This document shows, piece by piece, positions 8,885-14,233 of a stretch of DNA of 14,233 nt. The notes under the pieces are model-generated. The model was not told the origin of the DNA and did no database searches. It was given only the letters and a program-made list of their open reading frames with translations. The stretch is from Caulobacteraceae bacterium (GTDB taxonomy: Bacteria > Pseudomonadota > Alphaproteobacteria > Caulobacterales > Caulobacteraceae), in assembly GCA_004144935.1 (NCBI GenBank), contig SDZP01000054.1:1-14233 (forward strand), given 5' to 3'. Position 1 is the first letter of the stretch. Each line of letters starts with the position of its first letter. Position numbers and translations under genes: made by a program.

Positions 8885-9303
8885 GCAAGCAGGTCAGACT
8901 GACGGTCAGCCATACCTACAACGCCTCCGCCGAGCGGGTATTCGACGCCTGGCTGGATCCGGCCAAGGTGGGCCGGTTCCTGTTCGCCACCGCGGGCGGA
9001 GAGATGACGAAGGTCGAGATCGACCCGGTGGTCGGCGGCGGCTTCAACGTCACCGATCGGCGGGGCGAGGTCGATGTCGAGCATATCGGCGAGTATCTGG
9101 AGATGGACCGGCCGCGCCGGCTGGTCTTCGAATTCGGCGTGCCGACCTATTCGCCCGACCGGGGCCGGGTCGAGGTGGATATCGAGCCGCTGGCGGAGGG
9201 TTGCAGGCTGACGCTGACGGCATGGGTGGATCCGGAGTTTGCCGAGCGGACGCAGCAGGGGTGGACGATGATCCTGGGCGGGCTGGAGAGGGTGGTGGGG
9301 TAA
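8881..9303 (+). CDS. SRPBCC family protein (AHSA1-like)
   Basis: A 140-residue protein of the START/Bet v1-like (SRPBCC) hydrophobic-cavity fold. The start VSHTYNASAERVFDAWLDPAKVGRF is the family signature (strand, then helix with FDAW.DP). VEIDPVVGGGFNVTDRRG and IGEYLEMDRPRRLVFEF form the central sheet, and QQGWTMILGGLERVV the long C-terminal helix. The family includes Hsp90-activator-like and ligand-binding proteins; small stand-alone members like this one probably bind a hydrophobic ligand. It overlaps the ArsR gene by 4 bases, so repressor and cavity protein are made together. ATG 8881 was chosen over the much longer upstream open frame, which is antisense to the flavin-protein gene and overlaps the whole ArsR gene in another frame. 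Confidence 0.93.
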   Translation: MSKQVRLTVSHTYNASAERVFDAWLDPAKVGRFLFATAGGEMTKVEIDPVVGGGFNVTDRRGEVDVEHIGEYLEMDRPRRLVFEFGVPTYSPDRGRVEVDIEPLAEGCRLTLTAWVDPEFAERTQQGWTMILGGLERVVG

Positions 9304-9313
9304 AGGCGGTGTT

Positions 9314-9337
9314 CCTTCTCCCTCTTGGGGGAGAAGG
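9314..9337. repeat. Solo REP-like palindrome
   Basis: CCTTCTCCC (9314-9322) and GGGAGAAGG (9329-9337) form a perfect 9-bp stem around TCTTGG, extendable by a T-G wobble and a C-G pair. It begins 10 bases after the SRPBCC stop and shares its stem with both ends of the large repeat at 12583-12735, so it is a short copy of the same dispersed family. As RNA it may mark or protect the 3' end of the ArsR-SRPBCC transcript, but there is no U-tract for intrinsic termination. Confidence 0.8.
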
Positions 9338-9396
9338 ATTGCGGATCGGCTTTCGACCGCGCATCACTACCGCCACGCTCGGCCTGGGGAGGACGG

Positions 9397-10401
9397 ATGC
9401 GGACCCTCCTGTCGATCCAGTACCTGCGAGCCCTGGCGGCGTTCTCGGTGGCGACTTTTCACGCCTTCCAGTGGGCGCGGCTGGATTTCGACATCGGCGC
9501 CGCCGGGGTCGACATCTTCTTCGTGATCAGCGGCTTCATCATGTGGCGCACCACCGAGGGTACCGCCATGCGGCCCCTGGAGTTCCTCCGCCGCCGGGCC
9601 GTGCGCATCGCGCCCCTCTACTGGGTGGCGACCCTGGGGCTGACGGCGGCGGCCTTGCTGTTCCCGTTGCGGTTTCCGGATGTGCAGCCGACCTGGTCGC
9701 ATGTGCTGCAGTCGCTGGCCTTCATCCAGCATCGCAATCCGGCGGGCCTGCCGTTCCCTGTGCTGGCCCCTGGCTGGACGCTGAACTACGAGGCGGTGTT
9801 CTACGTCATCTTCGCCGGATGCCTGCTCGCGCCGATGGCCAGCAGGCTGCTGGTGCTGAGCTGCGCCCTGCTGCTGCTGGGCATCGGCGGCTTCTTCTAT
9901 CCGCCGGCCTACGAGATGCTGGCCAACCCGCTGATCCTCGAATTCCTGGCCGGGGTGCTGCTGGCCAGGGTCATGCGGACGGACTTCGCGCCGGGGCGGC
10001 CGGCAGGGTGGCTGATGCTGGGGCTGGCCGGAGCCTGGTACCTGACCATGTACCTGCTCAAGGCCGAGTGGGACCTGTGGCGGCCGCTGTTCTGGGGCAT
10101 GCCGGCCCTGCTGATCGTCGCCGGCCTGACAGCGGTGGAGGCCGATGGCGGGCTGCCGCGCGTGCCGTCTCTGCTGGCGCTGGGGGACGCCAGCTACAGC
10201 CTCTACCTGACCCATCCCCTGGTCATCGGGGCGGTGGCGGTGCTGATGGGGACGTGGCGGCCATGGCTGTTCATTCCGCTGTCGCTGGCGCTGGCCTGCG
10301 GCGTCGGCTGGCTGTGCTGGCGGGGGTTCGAAAGGCCGGTGACAAGGGCGCTGAAAGGGCCGTTGATTGACGCGGCGTCGGGCGCCCATACTGCCCCTTA
10401 A
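9397..10401 (+). CDS. Membrane acyltransferase, family 3 (OafA/YrhL type)
   Basis: A 334-residue multi-pass inner-membrane protein predicted to O-acylate (often O-acetylate) a surface glycan, lipid or small molecule. The N-terminus IQYLRALAAFSVATFHAF contains the family's Arg-x10-His motif (Arg11, His22). GVDIFFVISGFIMW (about 37-50) is the second signature, followed by RRRAVRIAPLYW. About ten hydrophobic segments fill the chain, and SYSLYLTHPLVIGAV near residue 270 is the conserved late motif. There is no C-terminal SGNH domain, so this is the short membrane-only form. ATG 9397 follows GGGGAGGA closely and puts the signature at the N-terminus; the open frame extends to 9325 but begins inside the palindromic repeat. 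Substrate unknown; the nearest glycan gene is the glycosyltransferase at the left edge. Confidence 0.95.
   Translation: MRTLLSIQYLRALAAFSVATFHAFQWARLDFDIGAAGVDIFFVISGFIMWRTTEGTAMRPLEFLRRRAVRIAPLYWVATLGLTAAALLFPLRFPDVQPTWSHVLQSLAFIQHRNPAGLPFPVLAPGWTLNYEAVFYVIFAGCLLAPMASRLLVLSCALLLLGIGGFFYPPAYEMLANPLILEFLAGVLLARVMRTDFAPGRPAGWLMLGLAGAWYLTMYLLKAEWDLWRPLFWGMPALLIVAGLTAVEADGGLPRVPSLLALGDASYSLYLTHPLVIGAVAVLMGTWRPWLFIPLSLALACGVGWLCWRGFERPVTRALKGPLIDAASGAHTAP
10367..10392 (+). promoter_or_regulatory. Possible promoter of the PQQ dehydrogenase gene
   Basis: TTGACGC (10367-10373) matches the Caulobacter-type -35 consensus TTGACGS exactly. CCCATACT (10385-10392) is 11 bases downstream and partly matches GCTANAWC. 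It lies in the last codons of the acyltransferase gene and would give a leader of about 45 bases before ATG 10445. The -10 is weak. Confidence 0.4.
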
Positions 10402-10444
10402 CGCCGGGCGTCAGACTCGGTGATCTGCATTGGGAGACATCGGG

Positions 10445-12571
10445 ATGGGCGCCAATCGCGCAATCTGGGCGGCCATGGCGGCCGTGAGCCTGGCCCTGGC
10501 CGCCTGTAGCGGACCGGGCGGCAAGGGCGTCGACGCGGCGCGCATCGCCGCCGCCGACAGCAAGCCTGGCGAGTGGCTGAGCCACGGCCGCACCTATTCC
10601 GAACAGCGCTTCAGCCCGCTGGACAAGATCAACGCCGGCAACGTGGGGCAGCTGGGGCTGGCCTGGTCCTTCGACCTGCCGGAGAACCGGGGCATCGAGG
10701 CGACGCCGCTGGTCGCCGACGGGGTGATGTACACCACCAGCGCCTGGTCGGTGGTCCGCGCCTTCGACGCCAAGACCGGCAAGCTGCTCTGGGAACATGA
10801 TCCGGCGGTGCCGCGTAGCACCGGGGTCAAGGCCTGCTGCGACAGCGTCAACCGCGGCGTCGCCCTATGGGGCGACAAGGTGTTCTACGGGACCCTGGAT
10901 GGCCGTCTGGAGGCGCTGGACGCCAAGACCGGCAAGCTGGTGTGGTCGAAGGTGACGGTCGACCAGTCCAAGCCCTATACGATCACCGGCGCGCCGCGGG
11001 TGGTGAAGGGCAAGGTGCTGATCGGCAACGGCGGGGCGGAGCTGGGCGTGCGCGGCTATCTGTCGGCCTATGACGCCAATACCGGCGACATGGCCTGGCG
11101 CTTCTACACGGTGCCCGGCGAAAAGGACTCCGACGGGGCGGCCAGCGACAAGGCCATGAAGGACATCGCCCGCAAGACCTGGAACGGCGAGTTCTGGAAG
11201 GTCGGCGGCGGCGGCACGGTGTGGGACTCGATGGCCTACGACCCAGAGCTGGACCTGCTCTACATCGGGGTGGGCAACGGCTCGCCCTGGAATCGCGACA
11301 TCCGCAGCCCCGGCGGCGGCGACAACCTGTTCCTGTCGTCGATTGTGGCGCTGAAGCCCGAGACCGGTGAATACGTCTGGCACTACCAGACGACGCCGGG
11401 CGAAAGCTGGGACTATACAGCGACGCAGCACATCGTCCTGGCTGACATCAGCATCGGCGGCCAGCCGCGCAAGGTGCTGATGCAGGCGCCGAAGAACGGC
11501 TTCTTCTATGTGCTGGACCGGACCAACGGCAAACTGATCTCGGCCGAGAAGTACGTCAGCGCCGTCAACTGGGCGACGGGCATCGACAAAGTCACGGGCC
11601 GGCCGATCGAGGCGCCGGGCGCGCGCTACGAGAAGACCCTGCACCTGTCCAACCCTGGCCCACTGGGGGCCCACAACTGGCACCCGATGGCCTTCAGCCC
11701 GAAGACGGGCCTGGTCTACATCCCGGCCCAGGAAATTCCCTTCCCCTACATGCAGCCGGGCGGCGACAAGGCCAACTTCAAGTACCGGCCGCAGGGCTGG
11801 AACGTCGGCATCGACTTCCTGGTCGCCGGCCTGCCGGACGACGAGGCCCAGTTAAAGGCCATCCGCGCCTCCCTGAAGGGCAAGCTGGTCGCCTGGGATC
11901 CGGTGACTCAGAGCGCCCGGTGGACAGTGAACTACGACGGGCCGTGGAACGGCGGCGTGCTGGCCACGGCCGGCAACCTGGTCTTCCAGGGCAGCGCCAC
12001 CGGTGAATTCGCGGCCTATGACGCCGGCAGCGGCAAGAAGCTGTGGGGGTTCGACACCCAGACCGGCGTTGTGGCGCCCTCGATGACCTATGAGATCGAC
12101 GGCGAGCAGTATGTCGCCCTGATGGCCGGCTACGGCGGCGGCTTCGCGGTTTCGGCCGGGGCCGGGGTCGACCCGCGCTCGGAAGGCCCGCGCCGGCTGC
12201 TGGTGTTCAAGCTGGGGGCCAAGACCAAGCTGCCGGCCCGTCCGGTGTCCGAAAAAGCGCCTCTGGCCCTACCGGCCACGCCTGGCACGCCGCAGCAGAT
12301 CGCCCAGGGCACGGCGGTGTTCGCCGCCAACTGCGGGGTCTGTCACGGCGCCAGCGGGGTGTCGAACTTCTCGATCCCCGACCTGCGCTACTCTCCCGCG
12401 ATCACTGACGCCGCCATCTTCAAGAGCATCGTCATCGACGGCGATCGCAAGGAGCAGGGGATGGTCTCGTTCGCCAAGCTGGTCAGCGTCGACGAGGCGG
12501 AGTCGGTGCGGCAATACCTGATCGACCTGGCCCGGCGTCAGCAGGGCAGGGCGAAGACGGCGGCGAAGTAG
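10445..12571 (+). CDS. PQQ-dependent quinohemoprotein alcohol dehydrogenase, lipoprotein form
   Basis: A 708-residue periplasmic enzyme that oxidises alcohols with pyrroloquinoline quinone and passes electrons through its own heme c. A lipoprotein signal ends in LALAAC (Cys21). The eight-bladed PQQ domain covers about 40-590. The adjacent Cys131-Cys132 pair (KACCDS) is the family's vicinal disulfide. Glu199 (GGAELGVRG) and Asn278 (VGNGSPW) are expected calcium ligands, and Asp323 (SWDYT) the catalytic base. The position two residues after Asp323 is Thr, not the Asp of lanthanide-dependent enzymes. A mono-heme cytochrome c domain (about 615-700) has CGVCH (630-634) and a likely Met673 ligand (GMVSF). 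ATG 10445 follows GGGAGA; TTG 10430 is an upstream alternative. No PQQ-synthesis genes are in view. Confidence 0.96.
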   Translation: MGANRAIWAAMAAVSLALAACSGPGGKGVDAARIAAADSKPGEWLSHGRTYSEQRFSPLDKINAGNVGQLGLAWSFDLPENRGIEATPLVADGVMYTTSAWSVVRAFDAKTGKLLWEHDPAVPRSTGVKACCDSVNRGVALWGDKVFYGTLDGRLEALDAKTGKLVWSKVTVDQSKPYTITGAPRVVKGKVLIGNGGAELGVRGYLSAYDANTGDMAWRFYTVPGEKDSDGAASDKAMKDIARKTWNGEFWKVGGGGTVWDSMAYDPELDLLYIGVGNGSPWNRDIRSPGGGDNLFLSSIVALKPETGEYVWHYQTTPGESWDYTATQHIVLADISIGGQPRKVLMQAPKNGFFYVLDRTNGKLISAEKYVSAVNWATGIDKVTGRPIEAPGARYEKTLHLSNPGPLGAHNWHPMAFSPKTGLVYIPAQEIPFPYMQPGGDKANFKYRPQGWNVGIDFLVAGLPDDEAQLKAIRASLKGKLVAWDPVTQSARWTVNYDGPWNGGVLATAGNLVFQGSATGEFAAYDAGSGKKLWGFDTQTGVVAPSMTYEIDGEQYVALMAGYGGGFAVSAGAGVDPRSEGPRRLLVFKLGAKTKLPARPVSEKAPLALPATPGTPQQIAQGTAVFAANCGVCHGASGVSNFSIPDLRYSPAITDAAIFKSIVIDGDRKEQGMVSFAKLVSVDEAESVRQYLIDLARRQQGRAKTAAK

Positions 12572-12582
12572 GATTCAGGCGT

Positions 12583-12735
12583 CCTTCTCCCCGTTGGGGA
12601 GAAGGTGTCAGCGAAGCTGACGGATGAGGGGTCGCGCCGGCGTCTGAAGCGCCTTCGCCACCTTTCTTGTCCTGAAGGTTCGGCGCGACCCCTCATCCGG
12701 CGCTCCGCGCCACCTTCTCCCTCAAGGGGAGAAGG
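12583..12735. repeat. Composite inverted repeat (BIME-like element)
   Basis: Two inverted copies of one unit: 12583-12639 (57 bases) and, on the opposite strand, 12735-12681 (55 bases), around a 41-base centre. Each unit has an outer hairpin (CCTTCTCCCC-GTT-GGGGAGAAGG at 12583-12605; CCTTCTCCC/GGGGAGAAGG at 12713-12735), a small variable hairpin (GTCAGC-GAA-GCTGAC at 12607-12621; GGCGC-TCC-GCGCC at 12699-12711) and a 19-base arm perfectly complementary to its mate (12621-12639 with 12681-12699). It starts 11 bases after the dehydrogenase stop. No open frame or transposase is inside, so any movement needs help in trans. It resembles palindromic intergenic repeats common in Caulobacterales and Rhizobiales. 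Confidence 0.85.
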
Positions 12736-12744
12736 GACTTGAGC

Positions 12745-12918
12745 TTAATGCGGACCGGCTAGGTGATGCAGGTCGCCGGGGATGGTGGGAAAGCTCGTAT
12801 CCCAACGTCGGCGGGGCGCCTGGTGCGCCTTGCGCCTGGCCCGCGCGGCCAGAAAATGCTGCAGCAAGGCGAACCAGCCGAACGGGACTTCCTTATGGGT
12901 TCTGTGAAGGTCTTCCAT
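12745..12918 (-). CDS. Unrecognised small basic protein, 57 residues
   Basis: I do not recognise a family. The predicted product begins MEDLHRTHKEVPFGWFALLQ, has a basic middle (ARARRKAHQAPRRRWD) and ends with SFPTIPGDLHHLAGPH. There is a short amphipathic stretch (FGWFALLQHFLAARA) but no signal peptide or convincing membrane segment. Support for a real gene is the well-placed ribosome site GGAGAGAG before ATG at 12918, the codon-like composition, and its position divergent from a LysR regulator, a common layout for a regulated target. The frame is open to 13005 upstream, but that extension would run over the LysR promoter region. It fills most of the 445-base gap between the dehydrogenase and LysR genes. 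It could instead be a chance frame. Confidence 0.5.
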   Translation of the reverse strand: MEDLHRTHKEVPFGWFALLQHFLAARARRKAHQAPRRRWDTSFPTIPGDLHHLAGPH

Positions 12919-12975
12919 GATCTCTCTCCGTCCATCGCCTTGTGGGTCGGGAGAAGATCGCGGTTGGAGCCAGCC

Positions 12976-13004
12976 GTGACAAACGGGTCCTCCTGCTCTA
13001 TACA
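12976..13004 (+). promoter_or_regulatory. Candidate promoter of the LysR gene, with a shared -35
   Basis: GTGACA (12976-12981), 17 bases, TATACA (12999-13004) is a fair sigma-70-type promoter ending 12 bases before the LysR ATG, giving a very short leader. The complementary strand of the same bases reads TTGTCA (12981-12976), a possible -35 for the divergent small gene, though its -10 is poor. Overlapping divergent promoters would let one bound LysR dimer pair affect both genes. Confidence 0.4.
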
Positions 13005-13016
13005 TCAGCTCAGCTT

Positions 13017-13916
13017 ATGCCAGACGTCCTCGCCACCCTGCCGCTCAGCGCCATCCGCATCTTCGAGGCCGCCGCCCGGCTGAAGAGCTTCACCCGCGCG
13101 GCCGAGGAGCTGGGCGTCACCCAGGCGGCCGTCAGCTGGCAGGTCAAGGCGCTGGAGAAGCGGCTCGACCAGGCCCTGTTCCAGCGACTGCCGCGCGAGG
13201 TCGTTCTGACCCCGCCGGGCGAGCGGCTGGCGCGGGCGGCGACCGAGGCCCTGAACCTGCTGCGGGCGGCGGTCTCCGACCTGACCGAGACCGGGGAAGG
13301 GGTGTTGGCCATTACCACCGTCAATAGCTTGGCCACCCATTGGCTGGCGCCCCGGATCGGGGCCTTCCAGGTGGCGCATCCGAAACTGGCCGTGCGGCTG
13401 GACACCAGCAATCGCCTGGTCGACCTGGCCCACGAGAACACCGATGTCGCCGTGCGGGCAGGCGGCGGCGAATGGGCGGGGATGGAGAGCCACTTCCTGT
13501 TTCCCACCGTGCAGACGCCGCTCTGCACGCCGCAGATGCGCGACCAACTGGGCGGCCTGGCGCGGCCGGAGGACCTGCTCGAGGCGCCGCGCATCGGCTC
13601 GGACGTCGAATGGTCGACCTGGTTTCACGCGGCCGGCGTCCTGCGGGGCGAGGAGCCGACGGCGCCGACCCGGCTGATGGCCGACACCCAGACCCTGGAG
13701 GTGGCCTCCGCCCTGGGCGGGCAGGGGGTTGCGCTGGGCTCGCCCATCCTGTTCGCCGCCGAGATCGCCGCGGGCCGGCTGGTGCGGCCGTTCGAGGCGG
13801 TCATGCCTCTGGGGCGCGGCTACTGGCTGGTCTATCCGAAGGATCGGCGCCGCTCGCCGAAGATCGCCGCCTTTCGCGACTGGCTGCTGGCCGAGGCGGC
13901 GCCATTCCTGGATTGA
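13017..13916 (+). CDS. LysR-family transcriptional regulator, GcvA-like
   Basis: A 299-residue DNA-binding regulator, complete in length. The N-terminal helix-turn-helix reads LPLSAIRIFEAAARLKSFTRAAEELGVTQAAVSWQVKALEKRL in the order typical of the GcvA/AmpR-like branch (LxALRxFEAAAR, then TxAAVSxQVKxLE). LFQRLPREVVLTPPGE forms the wing. The effector-binding domain (about 90-295) begins VLAITTVNSLATHWLAPRI and includes DVAVRAGGGEWAGMESHFLF, with the RxGxGxW-like motif of this branch. ATG 13017 places the domain at the expected distance; the frame is open upstream to 12942 but without a sensible ribosome site. A divergent 57-residue gene is the nearest candidate target. The inducer is unknown; relatives respond to glycine or cell-wall fragments, which should not be assumed here. 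Confidence 0.95.
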   Translation: MPDVLATLPLSAIRIFEAAARLKSFTRAAEELGVTQAAVSWQVKALEKRLDQALFQRLPREVVLTPPGERLARAATEALNLLRAAVSDLTETGEGVLAITTVNSLATHWLAPRIGAFQVAHPKLAVRLDTSNRLVDLAHENTDVAVRAGGGEWAGMESHFLFPTVQTPLCTPQMRDQLGGLARPEDLLEAPRIGSDVEWSTWFHAAGVLRGEEPTAPTRLMADTQTLEVASALGGQGVALGSPILFAAEIAAGRLVRPFEAVMPLGRGYWLVYPKDRRRSPKIAAFRDWLLAEAAPFLD

Positions 13917-13949
13917 CGGGGAATCTCCTTCGCCCTGGCCGACGCGCAG

Positions 13950-13957
13950 GCTAGATC
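13950..13957 (+). promoter_or_regulatory. Candidate -10 element for a leaderless receptor transcript
   Basis: GCTAGATC matches the Caulobacter housekeeping -10 consensus GCTANAWC at every position. It ends 7 bases before ATG 13965, so transcription would begin at or near the A of the start codon, giving a leaderless mRNA; there is no Shine-Dalgarno. No good -35 lies 10-14 bases upstream (TTCGCCC at 13929-13935 is poor). Confidence 0.45.
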
Positions 13958-13964
13958 AGCCGGC

Positions 13965-14233
13965 ATGCTCCAGGACCTTCCCCCCACCGTCGACCAGGTC
14001 GTCGTCGAAGCCGCCCGGCTGGCGCCGTCACCGGTCGACGCCGTGTTTTCCGTGGTGCGGGTCGAGGAAGCCATCGCCACCGCGCCACGGCTCGACGAAG
14101 CCCTGACCAGCGTGCCGGGCGTGCAGCTGTTCCGGCGCACCTCCAGCGTCGCCGCCAATCCGACGACCCAGGGGCTGTCGGTGCGCTCGATCGCCGGGTC
14201 AGGGGCCGGGCGGGCGTTGGTGACCCTGGACGG
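13965..14233 (+). CDS. TonB-dependent receptor, N-terminal plug region, 3' end missing
   Basis: The 89 visible residues match the start of an outer-membrane TonB-dependent receptor, which imports large or scarce nutrients using energy from TonB-ExbBD. VDQVVVEAARLAPSP is TonB-box-like, followed by plug motifs: FSVVRVEEAIATAPRLDEAL, SVPGVQLFRRTSS, NPTTQGLSVRSIAGSGAGRA and LVTLDG. The rest lies beyond the right edge. Oddly, no signal peptide precedes the TonB-box-like segment: the frame starts MLQDLPPTVDQ, and the in-frame extension back to the LysR stop (16 codons) has no hydrophobic core and no ATG, GTG or TTG codon. Either the start is mis-set by a sequence error, the signal was lost, or export is atypical. 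Substrate unknown. Confidence 0.85.
   Translation, partial: MLQDLPPTVDQVVVEAARLAPSPVDAVFSVVRVEEAIATAPRLDEALTSVPGVQLFRRTSSVAANPTTQGLSVRSIAGSGAGRALVTLD

Noticed and set aside
9201..10370. A 389-residue plus-strand frame over the acyltransferase gene
   Set aside because: Low-complexity Gly/Ala/Arg translation with no domain pattern; the overlapping frame at 9397-10401 carries the acyltransferase motifs and a good ribosome site.
11405..11430. Lanthanide-dependent (XoxF or PedH type) alcohol dehydrogenase
   Set aside because: The residue two after the catalytic Asp323 is Thr rather than the Asp that marks lanthanide enzymes, so a calcium enzyme is more likely.
12583..12605. Intrinsic terminator after the dehydrogenase gene
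   Set aside because: The stem is strong, but no run of T follows it and the same stem recurs as a dispersed repeat, so it is listed as a repeat; a 3'-end role remains possible.
12763..13083. A 106-residue plus-strand frame across the small gene and the LysR start
   Set aside because: It runs out of frame through the LysR N-terminus, has no ribosome site and shows no recognisable pattern.
13913..13919. TTGACGG as the -35 of the TonB receptor promoter
   Set aside because: It matches the consensus exactly, but 30 bases separate it from the GCTAGATC element, far beyond the usual 10-14; it is also the LysR stop region.

Overview
The window is GC-rich DNA (codon third positions mostly G or C) from an alphaproteobacterium, most likely a member of the Caulobacteraceae (Caulobacter, Phenylobacterium or a close relative). 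The evidence is the gene content, the palindromic CCTTCTCCC/GGGAGAAGG intergenic repeats, and promoter-like motifs that resemble the Caulobacter housekeeping sigma pattern (TTGACGS, 10-14 bases, GCTANAWC). This is inference from content; no rRNA or marker gene is present.

Layout. (1) 1-895, minus: 5' part of a GT-B glycosyltransferase (family 4) that runs off the left edge. (2) 1092-7119, plus: a tightly packed six-gene operon encoding a DUF4129 membrane protein, a DUF4350 membrane protein, a MoxR-type AAA+ ATPase, a DUF58 protein with a degenerate vWA domain, a SpoIIM-like multi-pass protein and an RDD membrane protein. Five of the six genes overlap a neighbour or sit within about 10 bases of it. 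(3) 7124-8499, minus: a short-chain dehydrogenase and a pyridoxamine-phosphate-oxidase-like flavin protein. (4) 8567-9303, plus: an ArsR-type repressor and an SRPBCC (AHSA1-like) protein joined by an ATGA overlap, with a palindromic operator candidate between the promoter and the start codon. (5) 9397-10401, plus: a membrane acyltransferase (family 3). (6) 10445-12571, plus: a quinohemoprotein alcohol dehydrogenase (PQQ domain plus C-terminal cytochrome c) with a lipoprotein signal. (7) 12583-12735: a 153-bp composite inverted repeat. (8) 12745-12918, minus: an unrecognised 57-residue gene, divergent from a GcvA-like LysR regulator at 13017-13916. (9) 13965-14233, plus: start of a TonB-dependent receptor that runs off the right edge and has no visible signal peptide.

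How they work together. The six-gene operon is the only real multi-gene system here. A MoxR ATPase with a vWA-like partner and four membrane proteins suggests a membrane-anchored AAA+ chaperone or remodelling complex. The same set of families occurs together in distant bacteria, so the arrangement is not unique, but to my knowledge its function has not been established. The remaining genes look like independent small transcription units for oxidoreduction, envelope modification, transport and regulation. I see no CRISPR array, tRNA, rRNA, transposase or phage gene.
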